Shown here: positions 25,404 through 31,988 of the stretch, one piece after another | Position numbering within the stretch: position 1 is the first letter of the stretch | How the letters are laid out: every line of letters starts with the position of its first letter | NCBI GenBank assembly: GCA_947475655.1 | Contig: CANJOB010000011.1 | Span: forward strand, 1 to 32,842 | From: Caulobacterales bacterium | Lineage (GTDB): Bacteria; Pseudomonadota; Alphaproteobacteria; Caulobacterales; Caulobacteraceae | Direction: 5' to 3' | DNA: 32,842 nucleotides | Notes under the pieces: generated by a model | What the model was told of the DNA's origin: nothing | Databases searched by the model: none | Seen by the model: only the letters and a program-made list of their open reading frames with translations | Made by a program: the position numbers and the translations under genes

Positions 25404-25492
25404 GGCGTTCTCCTATGGGGTGCCGATAGGCCCCTGTTGGTGGCGACCGAGGGATTGCGGTCAGATGCAATCGTCCCTCGGACGGAATGGAG

Positions 25493-25562
25493 TGGAGACG
25501 GGGGGAATCGAACCCCAGGGGAGACATTGCAGGTTGTTCCTGGGCACCAGCCCTCCGTCCCC
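25493..25562 (-). ncRNA. tRNA-like / tmRNA-acceptor-like element
   Basis: The minus strand gives a 7-bp acceptor stem GGGGACG (25562-25556) with CGTCTCC (25500-25494), one G-U pair, then A73. A D-arm-like GGGC-TGGT-GCCC follows, then a central GGAACA...TGTCTCC stem, and a T-arm with the canonical loop TTCGATT in TGGGGTTCGATTCCCCC. The T-arm plus acceptor end is what one expects at the 3' end of tmRNA, a favoured integration site. The anticodon region is not canonical (no U33 in the natural fold) and CCA is not encoded, so a functional tRNA is unlikely. It is a tRNA-like RNA or a captured tmRNA end. Confidence 0.5.
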
Positions 25563-25565
25563 AAA

Positions 25566-26306
25566 CTAGATCAAGGTGGCCTCCTCGTTTTGCGAGGGGG
25601 CCACTTCCGCGTCGGACAGGTAGTAACGCGTTCCGACGCGCTTGATTTGGGTGCTCTCAACCATGCGGCTGAGGCTGTTGTAGACGTAGTTTGGCCGGGC
25701 GCTGACCCGCGCGCCGTAGTCCGGGTGCGTACTGAGCTGGTCGCGTAGCTCACCCGCCGTCAGCCCCCGTGGGGCTCCGCTCAGCGCCTCCAAGACAACG
25801 GTCCGGAAATCGGGCTTGGTGTCCCTTGCGGCAGCGAACCTGGGATCAATCAATTCGCCGCTCTTCACCCTCTGATACACCGAGGGCGCATAGAGAAGGG
25901 TTCCGTGCTTCACGATCTCTTCCAAATCCACCAGCCGCTTGATCACCGTATATATGGCGCCGGGGCTTCGGACGATTTTCGCTCTTATCGCAGTTTGCTT
26001 CAGGTGGCTGCTCAGTTCCATGGTTGTTCTCCCGACTACCTGGAGGCCGAGCGAGATTTTCACGGCGGCGGCCAGGGTGGTGTTGTCGGTAATCACCCAC
26101 TCGGTCAGCGAGGCGTCCTTGGGCTTTTCGAGCGGCGCGGCATCTTGGGCCAAGACCATATAAGCCGCCACTTTCCCCTCTAGATGGGCTTTTCGCTCGG
26201 TGAGCCGGTCCAACTCCTGTACGATTTCCACGATTTCCCGGCGCCAATCAGCGAGCTGGTCAGCGGTCAGGCTCAGGACAAGGGATTCGGAATTGGAAGC
26301 GGTCAC
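25566..26306 (-). CDS. Coiled-coil protein with two winged-helix-like domains (mobile-element passenger)
   Basis: A 246-residue unrecognised protein. Residues 15-53 form a coiled coil (QLADWRREIVEIVQELDRLT, then ERKAHLEGKVAAY). Two winged-helix-like units follow: about 75-145 (LGLQVVGRTTMELSSHLKQT through IVKHGTLLYAPSVY) and about 165-233 (FRTVVLEALSGAPRGLTAGE through IKRVGTRYYLSDAEV). The layout suggests a DNA-binding dimer. The start is GTG at 26306 with no clear ribosome-binding site, so a different start is possible. It lies 137 bases downstream of the transposase on the same strand; its stop is 3 bases before the tRNA-like element, so read-through transcription into that RNA is likely. 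Confidence 0.72.
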   Translation of the reverse strand: MTASNSESLVLSLTADQLADWRREIVEIVQELDRLTERKAHLEGKVAAYMVLAQDAAPLEKPKDASLTEWVITDNTTLAAAVKISLGLQVVGRTTMELSSHLKQTAIRAKIVRSPGAIYTVIKRLVDLEEIVKHGTLLYAPSVYQRVKSGELIDPRFAAARDTKPDFRTVVLEALSGAPRGLTAGELRDQLSTHPDYGARVSARPNYVYNSLSRMVESTQIKRVGTRYYLSDAEVAPSQNEEATLI

Positions 26307-26443
26307 AGGCCATGGTTAGGTCTGATCCACCCCCTCTGTCAACACCCCCTCACTAGTCACCCGGTGGGGTGCGGGCTGGGAGTCGCTGGGCTCGGTACGG
26401 GAAATCCCATATCGCCGATTATTCCACGGAAGCTAAGCCGCGA

Positions 26444-27427
26444 CTACGCCGCCAGGTGGCGCTGCCAGTAGCCGGAGAAATCGACGCTGGGCTTGGCGGC
26501 CAGGGCCAGATGGGCGACCCGCTGGACTTGCTCACCATTGGCGACCCGGCGGCTATCCTCGCGCCACGCAGCCTCTTGGGCGTAGCGCAGCAGGTAGGGA
26601 CCGGAAATGTGGTGGTGAATGCCGACTTCGGCGCGGCGCAGACGGGAGAAGTATTCTTCGGCCCAATTGGTGCAGGCCCCGTCGAGCGAATAGGCCTCGC
26701 TGTGGTTGACGCGCTTCATTTCAAACTTGGCGTGCAGGCTGTCCCATGAGGAAGCCTCATCGGCATTCACGACCGTTCCGGGGGCGACATGAGACTTGAT
26801 GAAGGCGGTCGCGGCCTTCTCGCTACGGAACACCGCCGGGAGGGAGTTGCCGTCACGCTCGCGGATGATGACCACGACCCGGCGCTTGCCGGTTTGGTTT
26901 TCGGAAAGGCGGCGATCCCGGCGGTTCTCGACCTGATTAGCGGGCTTGGAGTAGCCGCCGAAGTAAGCGCCGTCGATCTCGACCGTCTCGCCTTCCCCGC
27001 CCAGCGTGCGCCCGCGCATTTCCAGCGCCATCGCCTCGCGGAGCTTATGGCAGAGGACAAAAGCGGCCTTATACGAGAGGCCCAGATCGCGGCTCATCGC
27101 CAACATGCTCTTGCCCTTCACTTCGTTACAGAAGATCGCGATGGCGGCCAGATACATGCGGAGCGGGAGCTTGTGAGAGGCGAACAGCGTCCCCGACGTG
27201 ATGGTGAAATCCTTGGCGCAGGCCCGGCAACGGAAGCGGGCCGAACCGTTGGGACGGCGGCAATCGTAGGCGTCGTCACTGGCGCAGAAAGGGCAAATCG
27301 GCTCCCCGTCCGTCTCCGGCCAGCGCACTTGGCGGAACGTCTTTTCGGCTTGATCGTCCGTCATGCGGAAAACCGTGGCGAGAGAGAGCGTCTTGGCGGC
27401 GCGGGAGAGAAGGAAGTGTTGGGCCAT
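26444..27427 (-). CDS. IS1595 family (ISXO2-like) transposase
   Basis: This 327-residue transposase has an N-terminal zinc ribbon (C-x2-C at 45/48 in ICPFCASDD; C-x2-C at 67/70 in FRCRACAKDFTITSGTLF) and an ISXO2-type DDE/N domain: Asp152 in VEIDGAYFGGYS, Asp223 in TVVNADEASSWDSL, and the third acidic/Asn position in CTNWAEEYFSRLRR. The catalytic core appears intact and the frame is full length, so it may be active. The frame allows a TTG at 27433; ATG at 27427 is preferred although the ribosome-binding site is weak. It is divergent from the DUF6471-like gene across an operator-rich 115-bp region. Confidence 0.93.
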   Translation of the reverse strand: MAQHFLLSRAAKTLSLATVFRMTDDQAEKTFRQVRWPETDGEPICPFCASDDAYDCRRPNGSARFRCRACAKDFTITSGTLFASHKLPLRMYLAAIAIFCNEVKGKSMLAMSRDLGLSYKAAFVLCHKLREAMALEMRGRTLGGEGETVEIDGAYFGGYSKPANQVENRRDRRLSENQTGKRRVVVIIRERDGNSLPAVFRSEKAATAFIKSHVAPGTVVNADEASSWDSLHAKFEMKRVNHSEAYSLDGACTNWAEEYFSRLRRAEVGIHHHISGPYLLRYAQEAAWREDSRRVANGEQVQRVAHLALAAKPSVDFSGYWQRHLAA

Positions 27428-27542
27428 TTGCAATCACATCTGTTCGTTTGGCAAACACATGTGTATGGAAGGCGGCGATCACTTGCAATAGGAAATCGAA
27501 CAGATATGTTCGTTTTCTGTCCGAACCGATCAGGAAACGATT
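27428..27542. promoter_or_regulatory. Divergent promoter/operator region with repeated TGTTCG sites
   Basis: A perfect palindrome CGAACA-GATA-TGTTCG lies at 27497-27512; another TGTTCGTTT half-site lies at 27441-27449, with a partial complementary arm. TTGCAAT occurs twice (27428-27434 and 27483-27489), each time ahead of a TGTTCG site, suggesting a duplicated control module. The natural candidate binder is the small protein encoded at 27543; this is inference. Confidence 0.55.
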
Positions 27543-27770
27543 ATGGCCGCATCAAGCGACGAATGGGCCGACCTGGCCAAACGCACGCTCAAGGGCGAGA
27601 TGGCCCGTGCTGGCGTGCGTCATGGTGAGTTGGCCAAGCGCCTAACCGAAATGGGATTGCCGGAAACTGAGGCTTCCGTTCAGGTCAAAATCAACCGGGG
27701 GGCTTTTCCGGCTTGGTTTCTACTGGCGGCGATGAAGGCGCTGGGGACGACGACGCTACGTCTGGACTGA
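27543..27770 (+). CDS. DUF6471-like small HTH protein
   Basis: A 75-residue protein, MAASSDEWADLAKRTLKGEM, then ARAGVRHGELAKRLTEMG, ASVQVKINRGAFPAWFLLAA and MKALGTTTLRLD. I recognise it as a DUF6471-type protein: a single compact HTH-like domain often found beside IS1595-family transposases. It probably controls transposase expression through the palindrome upstream. ATG at 27543 with AGGA 8 bases before it. Its last 80 bases overlap, tail to tail, the end of the membrane-protein gene on the other strand. Confidence 0.82.
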   Translation: MAASSDEWADLAKRTLKGEMARAGVRHGELAKRLTEMGLPETEASVQVKINRGAFPAWFLLAAMKALGTTTLRLD

Positions 27771-28416
27771 TGAAGCCGAACAGGAACATGGGCCGCTCGC
27801 CCTGGGCTTCCGCGTAGGCTTTCAGATTTTCCCGGCTCACCCGCACATAGTGGTTGATGGGCCTATCTACGAAGTGGGCCAGCGGATTCGTGTCCGGCTC
27901 GGGTATCAGTTCCTTACTCAAAATGGCGGCCTTCAATCGCGCCATGCAGGCCTGAGCGGGCGATGAAAGAAGGAGATAGGTGGCTGGGGGGATGATTTCG
28001 ACCCAAAGAGAGGCCGCCTGCCAAAGCTCGAACGAGCGAGACTTGGACCAGTTTAGACTAGCCTCCCGAGCCGTAGCCCTTTTCTGCTCGCGTAGGGCGT
28101 CAACAACAGATGGGCCGATAGCGGGCGTAATCACCGGGACGGGGTGCTGCGTAACATGTCGAATCACATAGTCCGCGAGGGCGAGCCACACGATGCCCTG
28201 TAAGATCAGAAGCCACCCCCACCAGGGCAAAAGATGCGATCCGCCCATCACCATTTCCCCGATGGAGGGCAGATAGTGGTTTGGCCAAACTTGGGAAAAA
28301 ACACCGCTGAACGTGTCGTAGCTGGCCAGTAGAAACCATCCGCCGAGCGCGAGGCGAAACCACCACTGATCCCAGAGGATTTCCTTAGCCGCCTTGAAAC
28401 GGGAGCGCAGGTCCAT
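27691..28416 (-). CDS. Membrane protein, mobile-element passenger, function unknown
   Basis: A 241-residue unrecognised protein. Two N-terminal hydrophobic segments are clear (FRLALGGWFLLASYDTF near 20-37; WWGWLLILQGIVWLALADYV near 65-84). A cytoplasmic helical region follows (VVDALREQKRATAREASLNW), and a mixed hydrophobic stretch (LWVEIIPPATYLLLSS). The C-terminus is Pro/Ser-rich (SSPAPSSPPVETKPEKPPG) and probably disordered. ATG at 28416, 43 bases inside the right inverted repeat. It overlaps the DUF6471-like gene by 80 bases at the 3' ends. No catalytic motif seen. Confidence 0.7.
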   Translation of the reverse strand: MDLRSRFKAAKEILWDQWWFRLALGGWFLLASYDTFSGVFSQVWPNHYLPSIGEMVMGGSHLLPWWGWLLILQGIVWLALADYVIRHVTQHPVPVITPAIGPSVVDALREQKRATAREASLNWSKSRSFELWQAASLWVEIIPPATYLLLSSPAQACMARLKAAILSKELIPEPDTNPLAHFVDRPINHYVRVSRENLKAYAEAQGERPMFLFGFISPDVASSSPAPSSPPVETKPEKPPG

Positions 28417-28459
28417 CCCCGGATCATTGCCCGGACTCCGAACTCACGGCAACGCTTCT

Positions 28460-28481
28460 GGCGTTTGCGCCATAATACCGG
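28460..28481 (-). repeat. Right terminal inverted repeat (22 bp)
   Basis: Perfect reverse complement of 24686-24707. The base-for-base match over 22 positions at the outer edge of a transposase-bearing segment defines the element's right end. Confidence 0.85.
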
Positions 28482-28510
28482 GCTAATCGCTATCTGCTGT
28501 GTGCATGGGT

Positions 28511-28529
28511 CGTCGGATCAAGTCCGACG
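28511..28529. repeat. CGTCGGA...TCCGACG palindrome, intergenic repeat
   Basis: A 7-bp perfect dyad around TCAAG, just downstream of the aminotransferase stop and outside the right end of the element. The surrounding GGGTCGTCGGATCAAGTCC wording is typical of dispersed alphaproteobacterial intergenic palindromes. There is no U-tract. Confidence 0.55.
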
Positions 28530-28536
28530 ATGACTA

Positions 28537-29691
28537 CTAGTAGGAGCGTATCGCCCCGATGATCCGGTCCTGATCCGCCGCCTCCAGATACGGGTGCATC
28601 GGCAGGGCCAGCACCCGGCCCGCCGCGGCCTCGGTCACCGGCAGACCGCCGGGGCCGCGCTCAAAGCCGGCGTAGGGCCCCTGGATGTGCATCGGCGCCG
28701 GGTAATAGACGGCGGTGGGGATGCATTCGCTTTTCAGGTGCGCGGCCAGGCCGTCGCGGTCGGGGTGCTCGATCACATACTGCGCCCAGACCGACTGGCC
28801 GCCCTCGATCACCTTCGGGGCCTGGGCCTTCGAGCCGGCCAGGCCGGCGGCGTAGCGCCGCGCCACCGCCTCGCGCAGCACGATCTCCTCAGGAAAAATG
28901 GCCAGTTTCTCTATCAGGATCGCCGCCTGGATCGTGTCCAGCCGCGAATTCATGCCGATGCGGGTGTTGAGGTATTTCGGGTCATGGCCGCCGGTGTCGA
29001 TCCCGTCGCCGGCCACCGCCTTGCCGTGCACGCGCAGGCTGTCCATCAGGTTCCACAAGCCCTGATCCTTGGCTAGCACAGCCCCGCCGTCGCCGTAGCA
29101 GCCGAGCGGCTTGGCCGGGAAGAAGCTGGTGGTGGTCACATCGGCCCAGTGGATCGGGTGATGGCCATTGAGCGTGCAGCCGAAGCCCTGAGCGCTGTCG
29201 GCGATCAGCTTCAGCCCGTGACGGTCGCAGACCGCTTTCAGGGCCGGGTAGTCGGCGCTCTGGCCAAACAGGTCGACGGCGATCACGGCCGCGGGCTTGA
29301 GCCGCCCCGCCGCCTTCACCGCGACCACAGCCGCCTCCAGCGCCGCCGGATCGAGGCAGTAGGTATCGGCCAGCACATCGACGAACACCGGCTCGGCGTT
29401 GGTCCAGGGCACGATTTCCGCCGTGGCGGTGAAGGTGAAGGAGGGGCAGAACACCGCGTCCCCCGCGCCGATGCCCCAGGCCATCAGCGGCAGGGCCAGG
29501 GCGTCGGTGCCGTTGGCGCACGACAGGGCCAGGGGGGCTTGGCCGAACGCCGCCAGCTTGCCTTCGAACGCGCGCACCTCCGGCCCCATCACATAGCCGC
29601 CGTGGGCCAGCACCTTGGCGATGGCGGCGTCGATGGCCGGCTTGATGCGGCGCTGCTGGGCGGCGAGGTCGATGAAGGGCAGGTTGCTCAT
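28537..29691 (-). CDS. DegT/DnrJ/EryC1/StrS family PLP-dependent sugar aminotransferase
   Basis: A 384-residue fold-type I aminotransferase that would transfer an amino group to a nucleotide-linked keto-sugar for surface polysaccharide. Seen: LPFIDLAAQQ start, CANGTDALALPLMAWGIGAG, PSFTFTATAEIV, Asp165 in KLIADSAQGFG contacting the cofactor pyridine, and the Schiff-base Lys194 in TSFFPAKPLGCYGDGGAV. Further family blocks are RIGMNSRLDTIQAAIL and VYYPAPMHIQ. ATG at 29691 matches the family start, although the ribosome-binding site is poor and a GTG at 29730 is in frame. No sugar nucleotidyltransferase or glycosyltransferase is beside it, so the exact sugar is unknown. Confidence 0.92.
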   Translation of the reverse strand: MSNLPFIDLAAQQRRIKPAIDAAIAKVLAHGGYVMGPEVRAFEGKLAAFGQAPLALSCANGTDALALPLMAWGIGAGDAVFCPSFTFTATAEIVPWTNAEPVFVDVLADTYCLDPAALEAAVVAVKAAGRLKPAAVIAVDLFGQSADYPALKAVCDRHGLKLIADSAQGFGCTLNGHHPIHWADVTTTSFFPAKPLGCYGDGGAVLAKDQGLWNLMDSLRVHGKAVAGDGIDTGGHDPKYLNTRIGMNSRLDTIQAAILIEKLAIFPEEIVLREAVARRYAAGLAGSKAQAPKVIEGGQSVWAQYVIEHPDRDGLAAHLKSECIPTAVYYPAPMHIQGPYAGFERGPGGLPVTEAAAGRVLALPMHPYLEAADQDRIIGAIRSY

Positions 29692-29760
29692 GCGGCCGCG
29701 CTTACGCCGCGTTGCAACATTTTTCGACACAATCCTGGTAACCGACTGTTTCCCGCGAGC

Positions 29761-29979
29761 CTAGGCGGAGGCGGTCTCGCGCCATTCGCTGGCGAACTTG
29801 GCCCCCAGGGCGCCGTCCTCGAACACCACGCGCTTGAAGCCGCCGGCCTGGTCGATTTCCTGGCTGACCATCACGAACGGGAAGCCGTTGCGGGTCAGGA
29901 AGCCGTGGATGAAGCGCGACAGGCGGTCGTCGTCCTCAGGCCCGGCCAGGCGGATTTCGGTGGCGTCGACGCTGCTCAT
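29761..29979 (-). CDS. Small conserved-looking protein of unknown function
   Basis: A 72-residue protein beginning MSSVDATEIRLAGPEDDDRL, with IHGFLTRNGFPFVMV and FKRVVFEDGALGAKFASEWR. Initiation is well supported (GGGAG 7 bases before ATG 29979) and codon use is host-like. It has no signal peptide, membrane helix or known motif. It resembles the edge of a GNAT-like fold only very loosely (DDRLSRFIHGFL), which I do not call. It sits alone between the aminotransferase and the transaldolase gene on the same strand. Confidence 0.7.
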   Translation of the reverse strand: MSSVDATEIRLAGPEDDDRLSRFIHGFLTRNGFPFVMVSQEIDQAGGFKRVVFEDGALGAKFASEWRETASA

Positions 29980-30095
29980 TGGCCGCTCCCCGGTTGCACG
30001 CTGTCACACAGATAGGGTCCGTCTGCCGCAATTGCGAACAGACTCTTGTGCGATGCAACGAAAATCTCGCCCCGCGGGTTCCGGCTGCTGCTCAG

Positions 30096-30749
30096 CTAGA
30101 GAATTTTCTGGCCCGTCCCGGCCCAGTCCTTGAGGAAGTCCTGCAAGCCCTTGTCGGTCAGCGGGTGCTTGAACAGGGCGTCGAACACCGGGACCGGGAT
30201 GGTGGCGCAGTCGGCCCCGGCCAGGGCGGCGTCGCGCACGTGCTGGGGGCTGCGGATGCTGGCGGCCAGAATCTTGGTGCGGAAATCGTAGATGTCGTAG
30301 ATCGCCCGGATTTCCTCGATCAGATCCATGCCGTTGAAGCCCATGTCGTCCAGCCGGCCGATGAACGGCGAGATGTAGGTGGCGCCCGCCTTGGCGGCCA
30401 GCATGGCCTGCACGGCGGTGAAGCACAGGGTGACGTTCACCTCCGCGCCCTCGTCGCTCAGGGTCTTGGTGGCGATCAGCCCGTCGCGGGTCAGGGGCAC
30501 CTTCACCGTCACATTGGGCGCGATCTTGGCCAGGACCCGGCCCTCGGCGATCATGGTCGGGGCGTCGAGGGCCGCCACCTCGGCGCTGACCGAGCCTTTG
30601 AAGAAGTCGCAGATCTCGGCGATCACCTCCTTGAAATCCCGGCCGCTCTTGGCGATCAGGCTGGGGTTGGTGGTCACGCCGTCGACCAGGCCGCTGGCGA
30701 CCCCGGCCTTGAGGAGCGCGACCTCGGCGGTGTCGAGGAAGATCTGCAT
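30096..30749 (-). CDS. fsa: Transaldolase of the fructose-6-phosphate aldolase (FSA/TalC) type
   Basis: A 217-residue class I aldolase of the short transaldolase family. Seen: [16 protein letters not shown], the [12 protein letters not shown] motif (residues 25-36), the Schiff-base Lys83 in [13 protein letters not shown], the [20 protein letters not shown] block, [11 protein letters not shown] and [14 protein letters not shown]. The short length separates it from the roughly 320-residue TalB type. It interconverts sugar phosphates in the non-oxidative pentose phosphate pathway or acts as a dihydroxyacetone-dependent aldolase; transaldolase activity is more usual for this subgroup. ATG at 30749; the longer frame to 30860 overlaps the divergent gene's start and is rejected. 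Confidence 0.93.
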   Translation of the reverse strand: MQIFLDTAEVALLKAGVASGLVDGVTTNPSLIAKSGRDFKEVIAEICDFFKGSVSAEVAALDAPTMIAEGRVLAKIAPNVTVKVPLTRDGLIATKTLSDEGAEVNVTLCFTAVQAMLAAKAGATYISPFIGRLDDMGFNGMDLIEEIRAIYDIYDFRTKILAASIRSPQHVRDAALAGADCATIPVPVFDALFKHPLTDKGLQDFLKDWAGTGQKIL

Positions 30750-30840
30750 CGGAAATAGCCCTGCGGGAGTTGAACCCCCGTCTTGTGATCCCTCTCCGCC
30801 CTTGAGACAAGCACGAGCGCTTCTTCGCTGAGAGACTAAG

Positions 30841-31968
30841 ATGCCCGCTTCCGCCTTCACGCCCGCCCGCGACCGGCTGAAATCCTGGCTGCTGAACGAG
30901 GCCTACCCGCTGTGGTGGGAGCAGGGCTACGATCACGCGCGCGGCGGTTTCCACGAGAAGCTGAACCTGGACGGCTCGCCCCTCGACGTCCAGCGCCGGG
31001 CGCGGGTGCAGCCGCGGCAGGTGTTCGCCTACGCCGTCGCCGGCGAACTGGGCTGGGACGGACCGTGGCGCGAGGCGGTGCAGGCGGGGCTCGACTGGTA
31101 CCTGGCGCATTATTTCCGCCCCGACGGCCTGATCCGCACCCTGGTTTCGCCGGACGGGACGGCGATCGACGACAGCGTGGTGCTGTACGACCAGGCGTTC
31201 GGCCTGTTCGCCCTGGCCACCGCCTATGCGGCGCTGGACCGGCCACCGGAGCTGCTGCAACGCGCGGACACCTTGCTGGCGCAGCTTAAGGCTCAACTTA
31301 AACACCCGTTGGCCGGTTTCGAAGAAGCCAGCCCGCGCGTCCTGCCCCTGCTGTCCAACCCGCACATGCACCTGTTCGAGGCGTCCCTGGCCTGGACGGA
31401 AGGCGGCGGTGGGCCGCGGTGGCGCGCTCTTGCCGACGAGATCGCGCAGCTGGCCCTGACCAAATTCATCGATCCCGTGAGCGGCGGCCTGCGCGAATAT
31501 TTCGACGGCGACTGGAACGCGGTCGAGGGGGTCGACGGCCGTATCGTCGAGCCGGGCCATCAGTTCGAATGGGCCTGGCTGCTGCTGCGCTGGGCCAAGA
31601 TCGCCGGGCGCGAGGACGCGGCGGCAGCCGCCCATCGCATGATCGCCATCGGCGAGGGGCCGGGGGTCGATCCGGCGCGCGGCGTGGCCATGAACCAGCT
31701 GCTCGACGACATGAACGTCTATGACGCCCAGGCGCGGCTGTGGCCGCAGACCGAGCGCATCAAGGCCCATGTGCTGGCCGGTCATGCGGGCGGGGTCGCC
31801 GCCGGGACCGAGGGCCTGTTCAAATATTTCGACACGCCGGTGAAGGGGCTGTGGCGCGACCGCATGAACCCGGACGGAAGCTTCGTGCAGGAGCCGGCGC
31901 CAGCAAGCTCGTTCTACCATATCGTCTGCGCCATCCTATACCTCGACCGGGCGGTGCGCGGCCTCTAG
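30841..31968 (+). CDS. AGE-family sugar epimerase/isomerase
   Basis: A 375-residue protein with an (alpha/alpha)6-barrel, as in N-acylglucosamine 2-epimerase, mannose isomerase and cellobiose 2-epimerase. Seen: [34 protein letters not shown] (substrate arginine), [13 protein letters not shown] (His), [24 protein letters not shown] (catalytic His in GHQFEW) and the C-terminal [11 protein letters not shown] (second catalytic His). The substrate cannot be fixed; mannose-6-phosphate isomerase-like activity is plausible in this family. It is divergent from fsa with 91 bases between the starts, so the two sugar-metabolism genes may share control. ATG at 30841 is the family-like start. Confidence 0.9.
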   Translation: MPASAFTPARDRLKSWLLNEAYPLWWEQGYDHARGGFHEKLNLDGSPLDVQRRARVQPRQVFAYAVAGELGWDGPWREAVQAGLDWYLAHYFRPDGLIRTLVSPDGTAIDDSVVLYDQAFGLFALATAYAALDRPPELLQRADTLLAQLKAQLKHPLAGFEEASPRVLPLLSNPHMHLFEASLAWTEGGGGPRWRALADEIAQLALTKFIDPVSGGLREYFDGDWNAVEGVDGRIVEPGHQFEWAWLLLRWAKIAGREDAAAAAHRMIAIGEGPGVDPARGVAMNQLLDDMNVYDAQARLWPQTERIKAHVLAGHAGGVAAGTEGLFKYFDTPVKGLWRDRMNPDGSFVQEPAPASSFYHIVCAILYLDRAVRGL

Positions 31969-31988
31969 CCCGCGTGCTATAGGCGGCC

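Larger units (their letters stand above)
25220..25565 (-). ncRNA. Structured non-coding gap: putative RNA on the minus strand
   Basis: A 346-base gap between two convergent genes. The minus strand holds, in order: a 70-nt tRNA-like fold (25562-25493), a hairpin CGAGGG...CCCTCG (about 25481-25449), a six-codon ORF with strong ribosome-binding site (25403-25383), a hairpin GGGGC...GCCCC, an 11-bp stem (25337-25327 with 25319-25309), and a second G/C palindrome followed by TTTAT (25313-25297). Order and size (about 270 nt) recall a permuted alphaproteobacterial tmRNA precursor, but the conserved tmRNA 5' sequence and normal tag are missing. That it is one transcript is inference. No protein gene is seen here. 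Confidence 0.4.
24686..28481. mobile_element. IS1595/ISXO2-type transposon with passenger genes, about 3.8 kb
   Basis: A perfect 22-bp inverted repeat (24686-24707, starting CCGGTATTATGGC; 28460-28481, ending GCCATAATACCGG) bounds a segment containing a complete IS1595-family transposase (26444-27427), a divergent DUF6471-like protein, a membrane protein, two coiled-coil/winged-helix proteins and a structured non-coding gap. The inverted repeat and transposase support a mobile unit; IS1595-family elements often carry passengers. No 8-bp target duplication is visible next to the repeats (ACACTTTT versus GCTAATCG), so exact ends or insertion history are uncertain. Both flanks carry intergenic-repeat-like DNA. 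Confidence 0.72.

Noticed and set aside
25220-25565. A complete two-piece alphaproteobacterial tmRNA gene
   Set aside because: The T-arm and acceptor are present, but the conserved GGATTCGAC of the tmRNA 5' part and an AANDN-type tag are not found on either strand.
30750-30840. A tRNA gene upstream of fsa
   Set aside because: Only a T-arm-like hairpin is present; no matching acceptor 5' strand, D-arm or anticodon arm could be folded.
30750-30860. Longer fsa frame starting at 30860
   Set aside because: It would overlap the start of the divergent epimerase gene and adds residues not found in the family; ATG 30749 matches the MQIFLDTA start.
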